A stretch of 64,000 nt of DNA, taken from positions 26,147,485 to 26,211,484 of the forward strand of contig OZ038433.1 in the NCBI GenBank assembly GCA_964036275.1. Direction: 5' to 3'. The stretch's first letter is position 1, and each line of letters begins with the position of its first letter. The stretch comes from Litoditis marina. Lineage: Eukaryota > Nematoda > Chromadorea > Rhabditida > Rhabditidae. The notes beneath the pieces were generated by a model. It saw nothing but the letters and a program-made list of their open reading frames with translations. It was not told the origin of the DNA and searched no databases. A program made the position numbers and the translations under genes. Below, in pieces: positions 25,901 to 36,600 of this stretch.

Positions 25901-28900
25901 ATGCACCTAGTCACGTAGTCGTCGCCCCAATCTTGTTCCTGAATCAATTACACATACAAACTTGAAACTAAACGATAAAACAATGAAACGAGAAAACCTA
26001 CATCGTGTTCATCTTCCGAACTGTCCGAATCATCCGATCTTGAGTGAGAAGGCACGGGAGCAACTGAATAACAATGACAATATAGTAGAAGTCGTCATGT
26101 GGAATCAAAAAACTGCATAGCGTTTAAATCAACCTCCATTCGACGCCGTCAAAACAGCTAGTTCGTAATTAACTACATTACTACATAATTGATTAGGTCA
26201 GTTAGTTATTCACACGTCAACCGATTTCAGTCGCTAATTATCATATATCAACCTGGTTCGCATAAAAATAAGTTAGCACTTCATAAACATGAATTGAAAT
26301 GACCGTTTCTTGCCTAACTCAATAGTTTACAGTCTAAAAAAACCCTCCAAACTACTTGTGCAACTGACTCACCGGTGACGCTTCGACCTTTTCCTTGAGG
26401 TGGTCTTTTAGCCAGCTGTGTGGTGGACAATCCACTACTGGGGGCGGGAATGGGATACACCGGTCGAGGAATATGGTTCACGTTTCTGGCTGGACTGGCG
26501 GCAGGCTGAGCAATGGTATCCGATGCAGAGATTCGGTTATGGAAATCGAGCTGAAAGGGAACAACAATTGATGCGGAGGCCATTTGAAACTGCTTACTGC
26601 ATATATTTATATAGGCATATTCCAGTAAAGTTGTCCGAATAGCGAGAAAACAATAACAGAAAACGGGCTACTTTTACGCTCAAACGAGAAGATCAGTCTC
26701 TTTTTGTCATTTGAATTGCAAAATCTTCAATTTTCAAGTAAATCAGTGTAAAAACGCACTACTTACAGATAGTCGGACCGTACTGCATATATATATATAT
26801 ATATATATATGTAGGTATAGGAAGGAGTGTGATAATTCTTGAATGGTTGACTTACATTAGTGCGGACAGGTGACGACCCAGGTGGTCTTGCAGGCTTTCG
26901 ATTGATCTGCACACGACTCGGAGACCAGGGGTGTGAGGTACCGGGAATCACATCACCAGGCCCTTCGCTCAAGGCACTACTTCCACTCAACGAGCTACGA
27001 GCACGTCCCTGCAAACAGAATTGAGTTCAAAACTTGATACATGTTTGCTTCAACATCCCTCTACTATTTTCTGATGAAGCTCAACATTTTCATATCAACA
27101 ACCAATTTAAGTAGAATACAACTTCCCAATCCACGCGGTTATACAGTTATACTGCAAGCTAGTTCCTATATATTCATCGCGCTACATAACATTATGGGAG
27201 AGCCTGAGCTGAGCATCCTTACGTGAACAAAGCAATGATTCGGAAAGCAAATGCGCGTCACTGCGCTGGTCACAAACATCAACAAATGCACGCCGCCTGA
27301 TATCACACCAAAACCCAGAAAAATCGTGAGACTAACGTTATCGCCACCCAAATGATCCGTTTATGGGTAGCAACCTTATTTTCAGCCGGTATCCATCATA
27401 ATTACGTCACTTCTCCTATCATCATGTTCTTGAAACCGTTTGAAATATTATATCGTACTATGAAGTGAAAGCAAGTTACCATGGATCCTTTGGGCCTTCC
27501 GCGACCACGACTCTCGACAACTGGCCCTCCCGACTCGCCGGGAACCCTCAGTCGTCCCACTCCCTGATCATGTTTCTCCTGCATTTGCTCATGTTCAATG
27601 CGCCTTTGTTCGATCTGTTTTTGCTCCTGGAACAAGATCATGACAGAGAAGTCACAGGAACGAGAAAATATATAATGTGGTACTTAATATGAAGCAAGCA
27701 GACCAATGTTCAAAATCTATCTCACCTCTGCTATTTCCTGGCTGATAGCAGCTATCTTCGCTTTGATGAATTCATCCGAATTTTCATCGATGTTCGGTTG
27801 TACCGGGGACGTTTTTGAAGCAAACTCAACAGCCATTGCAGCAACTTCAGGAGGAAGTGAAGTATCTTTCAACATCTGATAAAGCTCAGGATTATTTATG
27901 ATTATACATCAAGCGAGGTGCTATCAAGCAATATATTGCTTACAAGACCTATATATCAAATCATGAACCGCGAAAATGTTTGCCTTAGCTCAATGTAATT
28001 CTGTATATTTCACCATGATCGTTATGTCTTTCTTCGCAGGTTAAAGGGAGACGTTTAACGTGGAACTCATTGAATACGATAACGAAACGACGCTACCATT
28101 GTATCCAATTCCGCAGTGATGATAGCATAGAATTGTAATTGGAACGGAGGTACAAACGAGAGAGGACGCCCAACTACAACTAGGCAAAGACAGCAAACAA
28201 TTAGCTGAACCACCCAGTTTTCACAGATTCATACCTTGCGAGGAGAGGAAGTTTGCTGTACAACGGGCACGGAATCCTCAATTATATTATCTGGCATCGA
28301 GTGAGGATCAGCTCGCTGTTCAACAGGCCGTTGGGGTCTCGGGGGCATCACAGGACGTTTGGGAAGACGCTGGAATTAATGCTCTGAACCACATGCCACA
28401 TCTCCCCTAGTCCGAAAATTAACCTATGTGTAAAATGATTTCTAAGATTTTTCATTGGAAAAAATAAAATCTTGGAGATATAGCGAAATGGACATACACG
28501 TCGGACTATTCGACAAAAAGTACTACGTTTTTAGATTATAAAACGTGAAAATTAATGATTTTGCATCAAAAATAGACACTTCTGCTCTTCTTCATACCAG
28601 CGAAAAGTAGTTCGTTTTTCGAATTGTTTTCTGACTTTTTGGACAACTTTATTTGTGTATGGATGACGGCCACTAGTTCGTTGGCTTAGAAGAGCTAGAA
28701 GAATAGTCCGTTAACAAGAGTAGGAACTTACCGGTGGAGTGATTGCGACAGATGCGGTGGTAGATGAGATCATGCGATGCGGGGGGATGGGGGGCACCTT
28801 CAATGGGGACTGCATCTTGGGCGGAGAGCACGGACCTTCAGCTAACGCAATCAAATGTCCGTCTCCTGCTGGTACAGTGTCTTCGTTCACAGTGGCAGAG

Positions 28901-31900
28901 ACATCATCTGAGAAGTGTACCTGGAAAAGAAATTGATAAATCACGAGAGGTGTTGCGGTTATACCCCAGTAAAGCTGTCTGGCTTCCGAAAAGTCATGTA
29001 AGTTCCAAAAAAAACTTTTTTTTCGCCAAAATCTTACAGGTGTATGGTAGAAGGAAACATTATAAATAATAAATACAAAATTTCAGAAGCACGTTTAACG
29101 GCAAACTTGCAAAAGGTTAGTTTATACAACAAACTAAACTATGAATGACATGGGCAAAGGCAAAGTGGTACCTGTTTACGCGAAGCTGGTGAGGAAGACG
29201 CAACAGCACTTGCAGTCTGAGAGCTGGCCGAGCCCACAGCTTCTTCTCCATCGTCCGAACCACCCTGCTCTTCTTTTTTCCCGCGAGAAGGCTGACTACC
29301 ACCTACAACATTATCCGTGTTGTGGATATTTCCATATCTTCCGAAACAATAAAATGAGACCATACACCGCCAAGGCCCCTCATAAAAGGGGGAGTCGCGA
29401 ACAAATCCTTGTAAAAAGTAGGGGTCGCGAGCTGTTAACTGACGATTTTCATACAAAATCAGCTATAATCGTACGGAAATTAGTTGAATGTCGCCGTTTT
29501 GGGGGGTCGCGACACGAGAAAACACGAAGAGGTCGCGAGAATTTTGAAGGAATAAGAGGCTCTTGGCGGTGTATGAATGAGACAAAGGTTTGCATGACTA
29601 AAAAGTTATATAATTCAACATCTCATTCGAAAAAGTTGCAGATAAAACTCAATAGGCGAAATATTTAAAAAACGAGTGATTAAAGCAACTCACTTCTACC
29701 ACGTATGAGCGGCTTCGAGCCACGACTAGCCTTGACCATTGGGGCAGGAGCGTTGGCTAACGCAACTTGACTAGGATCAGAAGTATTGAATGGCATTCGA
29801 ATTCGAGTCTGTTGAATCATCCTGTGGGGGGCTTGATCGGGAGCCATCACACGAGCAGTTGTAGACTCCGTCACCATCCTTCAAACACCAACAATAACTA
29901 TTATGCCGAAAGTTGAAGAAAAATCAAATGCAGTTCGAATACAAACTGCAAGACTTAGGTTGTCAACATACACCAGTAAAGTTATCCGAATAGTCAGAAA
30001 AATTCGAGAAACGGACTACTTTTTCGCCGAAAATAAGAAAATCGGTGTACTTTGGATGGAAAAATCATAAATCTTCACGTGTTCACAACTAAAACGGACT
30101 ACTTTTCGTCGCTTAGTCGGACCTTACTGGTGTTTGGTTGTCAAAAATATATACCTGTGCGGTGGAGCGTCAGCCTTGGGTGCAGCCTGGAGAGTCGGCG
30201 GGCCAGACTCGTCGTTGTTACCAGTAGGACTTTCGAATGAACCCGGTAGGGTGGTGGCCATGGTGGTAAAACGCTGCCTAAATAGCACACATTATTCCGA
30301 TAACACATTCTTCTCGGAGCCAATGTACCGAATGGCAACAGTACCAGCTAGCAAATGTGTTCTCTAGTAGCAAGCAAATAATAGAAAAGAGGACGAATAG
30401 TGTACACGGAAGAGAAGAGACCCAGTATATGTCAGTAAACTCTGTAGAATGTCTCGCTATCTTTCACTCACCTCTTATACATCTGCTTCCCCAGTAACAC
30501 AGCATGCAAGTACGCTTTCAAAGAGACAACCAAAAAGCAAAATCCATTACATACATTAACTTCAATACTTACCCTATATGCTTCGATACTGGGGTAGGTA
30601 CAGCCGTGGACGCCCTGTGAACTCCTCCTCGCTTCACATTGTTAGCCCCAAATTGCTGTTGGCCATGAATATTACGAGGGGAAGACACCGAGGCAGCTCC
30701 GTAAGAAGAATCCATGAAGGCGAAGTCTGCTTGAAAGTTATCAGTTAAAGTAGGACGCTTATGCAGTTTAAAGGACCGAAGCTTGCGATCATACCCTAAA
30801 TGCTTCAGAGTTGTGACTTTTCAAACAGGGGGGCTTTGCCCTCCCCCTCAGCCATTATAAGGGGGTTTTGCCCTTAATTTAGAAAATCGCTAAATCAGAT
30901 TTTTGAGGGGGGGGGGGGTTTGCCCAAATCTTCGGACCAAAAACAGGGGGGTTTTTCTCAAAACGCTGAGCATTCAGGGTATGCTTGCGATTGGTCCAAA
31001 TCTCCAAATAACCGTCCCTCTTTAAACACTACTTCTCAAACAAATTGGCAACCTGGCTGCTAAATACAGCTCCAAATAAATATAGCAAATACTCGGCCAA
31101 ACTCGATGTGTCAGGGAAGTTGTTTGTTAGATAAAATAATACATCATCGGTAGTTACGAAACTACTTAAATTTAGGCTCACTTTCATATGCCGAAAAAGT
31201 GATGCCGTTTCAAAAACCTACTGACTAAGAAACGCAAATAAAAACGGGACTATGATAACCTCGAATGGGATTGTAGTTGATGTTTGATCTCTGGCCAGAC
31301 TGGTGATATTCTGCATTGTACGCCGAAGACATTGCAGTAGATCCAGGAGAATCGATCGGATGTGTACTTCTGATAACTGGCCTGAACAAGAATGTGCATA
31401 CTACATACTACGACCAACAATACAACCCATATCCCAGTGGATGAACTTTCGGAATGCTGCCCTGAATTTTTTGCTTGTTAACAGATCAGGATAAATATTT
31501 CGTAGGGGAACTGATGAGAAACCTGATAAATTGAAACATACTTGGTTATCGGATTGTCGTGGATCCGATTGGCTGCATCTTGTGAATGTGTACCATTGCG
31601 AGAATTGGAATCCATTCCTGAAACGGCTGAGACAACTAAAGCTGGTTTCAACGTCAGACTAGCGACAAAATGAATGTTTTCATCTGATCACTATTCATAT
31701 TCTAGAGCGTAGAGCCAATGACTTCCATTTCTGAACGAATGGTTAGTTAGCTACTTTCAGCAGATCACGAGTCACGACTAACTTGATGGTGATGAAATGA
31801 AGCCCAGCTTCGGAAACCTATCCTTCGCCTGCTCTGGATCACAACGAGCGCGCCTTGCAGGATTCGGAACATCGTAGTTGTGATCCTGAAACGGAGCACA

Positions 31901-32850
31901 ATCTTGAACTTGCGCATAATTTGGCACGTGCAAAGGTGCAAAATAGGACAGAGAACTGAGAGGAAAAAAACATCACAAAAACTATATTCGTTTCGAAACT
32001 CTTGAAGTTGGATGTAATCATACAGAGTACAATGAACAAATGAACCAACCGAGTATCCAAGACCATTGTTGTAGTCATATTCGGGAATGTCGTCAACATC
32101 CGAATCCGAATCATCGATTGAAATCTAAACGAAATACACAGTAGAGACAATTCGCATGGCAAAAACTAATGCTCCAACGTCTTTGTTCTAGCTGTTCAAT
32201 AACTAGAGGATACTATTTTGTACTCACTGGCGAGGATTCAGTGAACTAGGCGATACACACAAATAATGAACCACATAATGTCAAGATGTTTTAACGGCAG
32301 GGCGACTATTACATCCCGGTTCTATGATGGAAGAAATCCTATAAGCCTTCAAGATATGAAGGAACTTTATAAAAAATATTCTCCTTAAAACTATGTGGAA
32401 GAAAATATTACCTTAAATTTTGAAAACATACCTTTTTGGTAGGACTTTCGTTGGGGCCAACCGGAGCAGATGCGGAGCATGAGTCTGTCTCAGTTGTCAG
32501 TGAGGTTGACCCAACGTCGAAATTAGTTGTGTTCGTATTATGAATAGGATCTCCGTTTTGATGGACAACTAAATTAACAAAAAATAATATCTCAACCGCA
32601 ACTTTGGCTTATCCTATTTTTTACAAGACTTTTAGGCACTATAACTTTCATGGAGATGAAGTCGAGTTAATACCTCAGACAATAAATAGTCAGACACTGA
32701 CAAGTTCGACTGTTCTTCACCAATGACATAAAGATCAATTCGTTTAAATGAGTTGATCATGAACTTTCGTCGAAAACTGTCAACTTATCTTAACTTTCCT
32801 GAAAAAATACCCAACGGGAAGAAAGACAAACCTGCGTTGACTGTATCCAT
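16959..32850 (-). CDS. KMT2E/SETD5 (upSET): UpSET/MLL5/SETD5-type chromatin protein (PHD + SET), 40 exons
   Basis: Exons: 32850-32832, 32568-32432, 32124-32050, 31885-31783, 31617-31542, 31381-31260, 30726-30573, 30277-30155, 29878-29694, 29302-29172, 28920-28732, 28369-28235, 27875-27726, 27626-27480, 27008-26856, 26550-26373, 26063-26002, 25938-25850, 25556-25433, 25298-25203, 24840-24645, 24451-24223, 23726-23630, 23432-23301, 23076-22987, 22743-22661, 22064-21938, 21660-21547, 21450-21370, 20898-20742, 20409-20302, 20089-19947, 19667-19550, 19251-19144, 18993-18902, 18618-18496, 18240-18109, 17807-17660, 17283-17206, 17029-16959. They total 4,875 bases (1,624 residues) with all phases consistent, from MDTVNA to a TGA. 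Family members are scaffolds of Set3/Rpd3L-like deacetylase complexes that bind H3K4me3 through the PHD and restrict transcription; their SET domain is thought inactive. C-terminal family motifs TREERKL (21450), KRISLEDYKRR (18618) and SLAERLRTEFG (17700) support the call. An 18-base micro-exon near 32228-32245 may be used. Confidence 0.92.
20945..21064. repeat. Palindromic element, family C, in an UpSET intron
   Basis: Left arm GAAGGATGATTATGTGGTCC, right arm GGTCCATGTAATCGTCCTGC, with inner arms TTTAAACTGCAAT/ATTGCAGTTTAAA. Same family as 7340-7470 and 36872-36997. Confidence 0.85.
22094..22308. mobile_element. hAT-type MITE, family B, 215 bp
   Basis: Starts CATACACCGCCAAGG and ends CCGTGTATG. 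It is flanked on both sides by the same 8 bases, AAGAGAAA, the target duplication length of hAT transposons. It contains several GGGGTCGCGA blocks and no transposase. A second copy of identical length is at 29361-29575. Confidence 0.88.
22987..23076 (-). other. Second AT-hook exon after the SET domain (UpSET)
   Basis: The exon reads VEEKKPVDVPKEVKKVERRG followed by RPKKNSS; the RRGRPKK core fits an AT-hook. It follows the SET exons directly. Confidence 0.75.
23301..24451 (-). other. SET domain of the UpSET/MLL5 homologue, altered NHSC motif
   Basis: Exons 24451-24223, 23726-23630 and 23432-23301 (about residues 882-1034) give YICIDSRKIGNDSHVVRR, then CCRPNSVLRHVLENGEIHVY, then STTEITIPFDVDQNP and a Cys-containing tail. 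Active SET enzymes have RFINHSCxPN; here the place of N-H is taken by R-R and the end motif has no catalytic Tyr. MLL5/SETD5 show the same change (RRSCTPN), so a non-catalytic role is likely. Confidence 0.9.
25433..25938 (-). other. PHD finger of the UpSET/MLL5 homologue (two exons)
   Basis: Joined exons 25938-25850 and 25556-25433 give RCICGMKHDDGFMVACDQC, then DVWQHCVCVGL, then DYLCEECDP. This is the full Cys4-His-Cys3 set of a PHD finger, at about residues 724-770. The HDDGFM and VWQH segments match MLL5/SETD5 (HDDGYM, VWQH), whose PHD reads H3K4me3. Confidence 0.93.
26616..26790. mobile_element. Fold-back MITE, family A, in an UpSET intron
   Basis: Left end CATATTCCAGTAAAGTTGTC and right end TAGTCGGACCGTACTGCATA are inverted versions of the family A terminus (CATACACCAGTAAAGT..CCGA). 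An (AT)n run follows directly. Confidence 0.75.
26787..26812. repeat. AT microsatellite
   Basis: About 12 AT dinucleotides at the right edge of a family A element. Confidence 0.9.
27480..27626 (-). other. Exon with AT-hook and coiled segment (UpSET)
   Basis: The exon starts with a charged helix (EQKQIEQRRIEHEQMQEKHD) and ends with SRGRGRPKGS, a canonical AT-hook (core RGRP) that binds the minor groove of AT-rich DNA. Confidence 0.8.
28493..28661. mobile_element. Fold-back MITE, family A
   Basis: Left end CATACACGTCGGACTATTCG and right end GGACAACTTTATTTGTGTAT(G) are inverted relatives of the family A terminus. It lies in the UpSET intron between exons 28920-28732 and 28369-28235. Confidence 0.7.
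28961..29046. mobile_element. Short, internally deleted family A element
   Basis: Left end ATACCCCAGTAAAGCTGTC and right end CTTACAGGTGTATG are 86 bases apart instead of about 170. Likely a deletion derivative; assigned by its ends only. Confidence 0.5.
29361..29575. mobile_element. hAT-type MITE, family B, 215 bp (second copy)
   Basis: Starts CATACACCGCCAAGG, ends CTCTTGGCGGTGTATG, and is flanked by AATGAGAC on both sides (8-bp target duplication). Contains the same GGGTCGCGA blocks as the copy at 22094. Confidence 0.9.
29967..30136. mobile_element. hAT-type MITE, family A, with 8-bp target duplication
   Basis: Starts CATACACCAGTAAAGTTATC and ends GTCGGACCTTACTGGTGTTT(G). Both sides carry GTTGTCAA. 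This copy shows best that family A is a hAT-like non-autonomous element. Confidence 0.9.
30752..31022. repeat. Family C palindrome split by a nested insertion
   Basis: Left part GTAGGACGCTTATGCAGTTT(AAAGGACCGAAG) and right part TTGGTCCAAATCTCC..ACCGTCCCT belong to the family C palindrome. They are separated by the 194-bp element at 30790-30983. Confidence 0.7.
30790..30983. mobile_element. hAT-type MITE, family D, nested in family C
   Basis: Starts CATACCCTAAATGCT and ends AGCATTCAGGGTATG, flanked by CTTGCGAT on both sides (8-bp target duplication). The inside is G-rich, with a run of about 13 G near 30906 and repeated GGGGGTTTTGCCC-like blocks. It lies in the UpSET intron between exons 31381-31260 and 30726-30573. 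Confidence 0.85.
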
Positions 32851-33661
32851 TTTTACAACTAGATTCGAAGTTTGGTGATCTTCCTAATTGGGTACATGGA
32901 AGGTCCTACAACGAATCACAATATAAAACGTGATGCATAAAAGGAAAAGTTTAGCAGTGATAATTAAATGCGTAGATGTGCGTAAATGCTAGTGCGTAGA
33001 CGAAACGACTAACAATTCGTTAAATAGAAAACAATAATTACAGAGCAGTAGAGTTCCCTGATCACTGGTAACATTTACAGATCTTAAGCTGAACAATTTC
33101 TGATTACCAAAAAAAACCGAAGAACACAAACTTTCGAGGGCTGTGGTTAAATAAAAAATAGTATTTACATTATTAAGAGAACCTCAGGGTATGTAATGCG
33201 TTTAATGAAAAAAGTTAGAAACAAAAGACAATACGATAAATATGATTTCCTTGATTCTGGAGCAAACAAAATATTCATGAAACCTTTTTCCAGGAATAAG
33301 AACCGAACACTTGAGCAACACTATAAACCTTCAAAAACAGTGCGAAAAACTACATAATTGACAAGAATCGTTGTGTGAAAATCGTAAGCATTGCGAATAT
33401 TTATCCCTGGCTGAAGAATTGGCTAATAGCCAAACCCAGCCATGTCCGCGTGATGTGAGTCCCGTACGGATTGCATACTGACGGGGTTCTTGAACCTTTG
33501 CCAAATAATATTCCTTTCTCCAAATTTGAATTTTAGTGTGAGACTATTTTCGTATCGTCTTGTATCGCATATTGTGAACTGTTTTTCATGCTTTTTATAT
33601 TTCAGAAGACTTATACATACGGAACGAAGACGATTGTTTATAAGAAGTAGGCAAACCTGAA
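32851..33661. promoter_or_regulatory. Head-to-head promoter interval of UpSET and NOL10
   Basis: The start codons of the two genes (32850 minus, 33662 plus) are 811 bases apart and point away from each other, so both promoters and both 5' leaders lie here. A strong acceptor (TTTTTATATTTCAG) ends at 33605, 57 bases before the NOL10 ATG, so the NOL10 leader is probably spliced (a 5' UTR intron or a spliced leader). No TATA box stands out. Confidence 0.6.
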
Positions 33662-36600
33662 ATGCAGGTTTCCACAGCGAATGATGTGAAGATTTATAAC
33701 CTCAGCTCTGGAAAGAGTCTTCCTCAGGTTTGTTTTTAAATCATTCAAAAATGCGATATATAACTTTGTCCAGGAAATCTTCGGTCAAGCTAACTAGTCA
33801 GCTAGTAAGTCACCGAAAGAAAGAGACTCACATGAATGAAGGCGATTCTGTTCTGATCCTCTAATTCGTTTCTTTCAGTGGATGAGCAGTGAAGCACGAC
33901 GGAAATTGGAAAAGAAAAATTTTGGTACAGTGAATTTTATTTTGATTCACTTGTACTATTAGCTATCTCGTTGGCCTTTCTTCATTCAAAATATACTCTT
34001 TATTCAAATGCGATATTTGTTCTCGACTCGAGGGTCCGGGAATATTCCGCAGATTCAACAAATCACACACAGTAGTCAGTCACAGTAGTCAGTAGATGAG
34101 AAAATAATTGCGAGTTTTCGCACATTTTCTCTCAAACATGAATGAATCACAACTGTGGCTCATGCACACTCATATGAAATAAGGTATTTCCAGATGTCCG
34201 ACGACGTATTCAACTTGTGCAAGATTTCGAAATGCCTGATATAAGTCGAACCGTAGATGTCTCTCCAGACGGTCGATATATATTTGCTTCAGGTGATCGT
34301 TCATCGGTTATTATATAAACGACCACATACGTTTACGTTTTGCGTTTTGCGTTAAGGAACCTGTATTTCGTTAACCCTATCAGGTAACCTCAAACGGGTT
34401 ACCTGGTTAACCCTTTTGTTAACTCATTTGTAACCCTCTTTTACGATGTCTTTTGGGGGAATTCAGGGGTTACCAAGTGGTTAACAAAAGGGTTAACCAC
34501 GTAACCCGGTTGATGGTTAACTGCTAGGGTTAACGAAATACTGGATTAAATAAAGAATTCGCCTGACCTGGCGTAAACCAGCAAAGAGCAAATCAAATTT
34601 TGCTGGTTTGTGGCGGCAAACGGCAAACCTCTTCTCTTATATACGCTAATTTCATAGTTTTAATATGGATTCTGAGATTCTCACCGATTTGATATTTTAC
34701 AGGCGCATATAAGCCCTGGTTGAAATGTTATGATCTGAACGACCTTTCCCTGAAGTTTGAGCGTGGTATCGACTCCGAGATTGTAAAAGTTCTTTGTCTT
34801 AGTGATGACTACTCCAAGGTACGCTAGTTCAAAGAAAAAGGTGTCTCGCCTGTACGTATTCATTCAATAGAAGCGCCCACCAACTAATTTAGAAACTCAG
34901 ACTGGTGGTTTAGGACTAGGACTGTAGTTTTGCATTTCCAATTAACAACTTTGAGATGGAGAGGTCTCGGAGAACCTTTCATTGTTTGCTTGGAGAATCG
35001 AAAAACATTAGCATTACTTCTGTTACTCCTTCCTTGATGAGGTTTCGTATAGCAAGTTTATCTCATCGCCTGCTGTTACAGTTGGTCGTTTTGCAAGAAG
35101 AGAGGTATATTGAAATGCATGCAGCATTCGGTCGATATTTCCGGATGAGAATGCCTCGCTATGGAAGAGACATGGCTCATTCAAAGGAGTGCAGTGATCT
35201 CTATCTCGTCGGCGCTAGGTTGGTTTTTCTCTCACAATAGCCCGTTTTTGGGTTGAACCACAAGAAAATTGAGGTTTTTGCGTCGAAAATAGACAAGTGT
35301 TCTCGTTTTCGCGTTTACGGCTGAAACGTAGTTTTCCGATTTTTTTTTCGGCTACTCGGGCAAGCTTGCGTGCACAGATTTCGAAAATTTGCATGGGTAA
35401 TGCTTGTTTGAAGAATACTTTTAGTAGTGGTTCTTTCAGTAGCGAAATTTATCGATTGAACTTGGAACAGGGAGAGTGGCTGTCACCTCTACAGACGCTG
35501 TCCACCAGTGTGAATTGTTGCCAGTTTGCGGAGCCTCACCAACTGTTTGTTTGTGGTCGGTTCACTTCTATGGTATTATTGGTTACATAGTTATAGTTTA
35601 TCACTTTTTCAGTACAGCAGTCATGACTTTCAATTTTCCAGAAATTCGTATGAAAATTTAAAAATGTGATAATTGGTGATGCAGTGCTACAAACTAATAG
35701 GCCACACTCAACTTTATTGCTTGTTTGTTTGTTAAACAAATAGATATTATCTTCGAATAAGTGTTTTTCAAAGTTTTATTTCCAATGCTTCTATAGATTC
35801 GGTATTGTTGTTCTTTATTTGAGAACATACACCAGTAAGGTTCGACTGATCGACAAGAACAAGTCAGTTTTTAGATTTAAACATGGGAAACTAAATGATT
35901 TTATATAAAAAAATAAACAACTTTTATCGCTTTCGTAGCCCGTTTGCGAGTTTTCATGGCTAGCTGGTCAAATTTGCTGGAATATGTATGAGAAGTATTG
36001 TACGTTTAGGTACGGGCGACGGCCAGGTGGAAGCATGGGATCACAGGGATAGAAATAGAGTGGGCACATTGGATTGCGTAGCGCCTCTTCTTGATGAAAT
36101 CAGGTAAGAATATACTTCCCGTCATTACCAACCTTGAAATTTTAGACTGTTTTTTACCACGTTGACAAAAAAAGGAATTTTGTATGTGGCTAGTGTTCGT
36201 TCATTACAGCTTGTAAACAAACGCACTTCAAAAATTTCCGTGATGATTCGGAGAAATTTTCGGAACTAGTTTTTTTGAGTATTATTATTCTTTGCTAATG
36301 CATTGAGGACATTCAAATTGAATTGAATCAAATATTTATCCGCATCAAACAGAACACGAGTTCAATTTTCAGTGGTTCTTTGGAGGTCACTTCACTGAAG
36401 TTCCGCGACGCACTTCACTTGGCGGTTGGAACGAGTTCGGGTCACGTAAGTTTCAATTATATATTTTTGTTGTGTAGTTATAGTTTTTATGTTTTGGTTT
36501 TAGTATTTAGTTATGCCATATGGGTTATACCAGTACCACTGGTATATGTGATTATACTTTGATGATGTTTTGAGAGGTGTACTTTATTTTGTATACCATT

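Noticed and set aside
30475..30516. Candidate UpSET exon reading LHAVLLGKQMYKR before GTGAGT
   Set aside because: No acceptor gives the needed phase from exon 30726-30573, whereas a direct join of 30573 to 30277 is in frame.
34361..34543. TTAACCC blocks as an internal telomere repeat
   Set aside because: The blocks are irregular, in both orientations, and enclosed by inverted ends, so a fold-back element explains them better.
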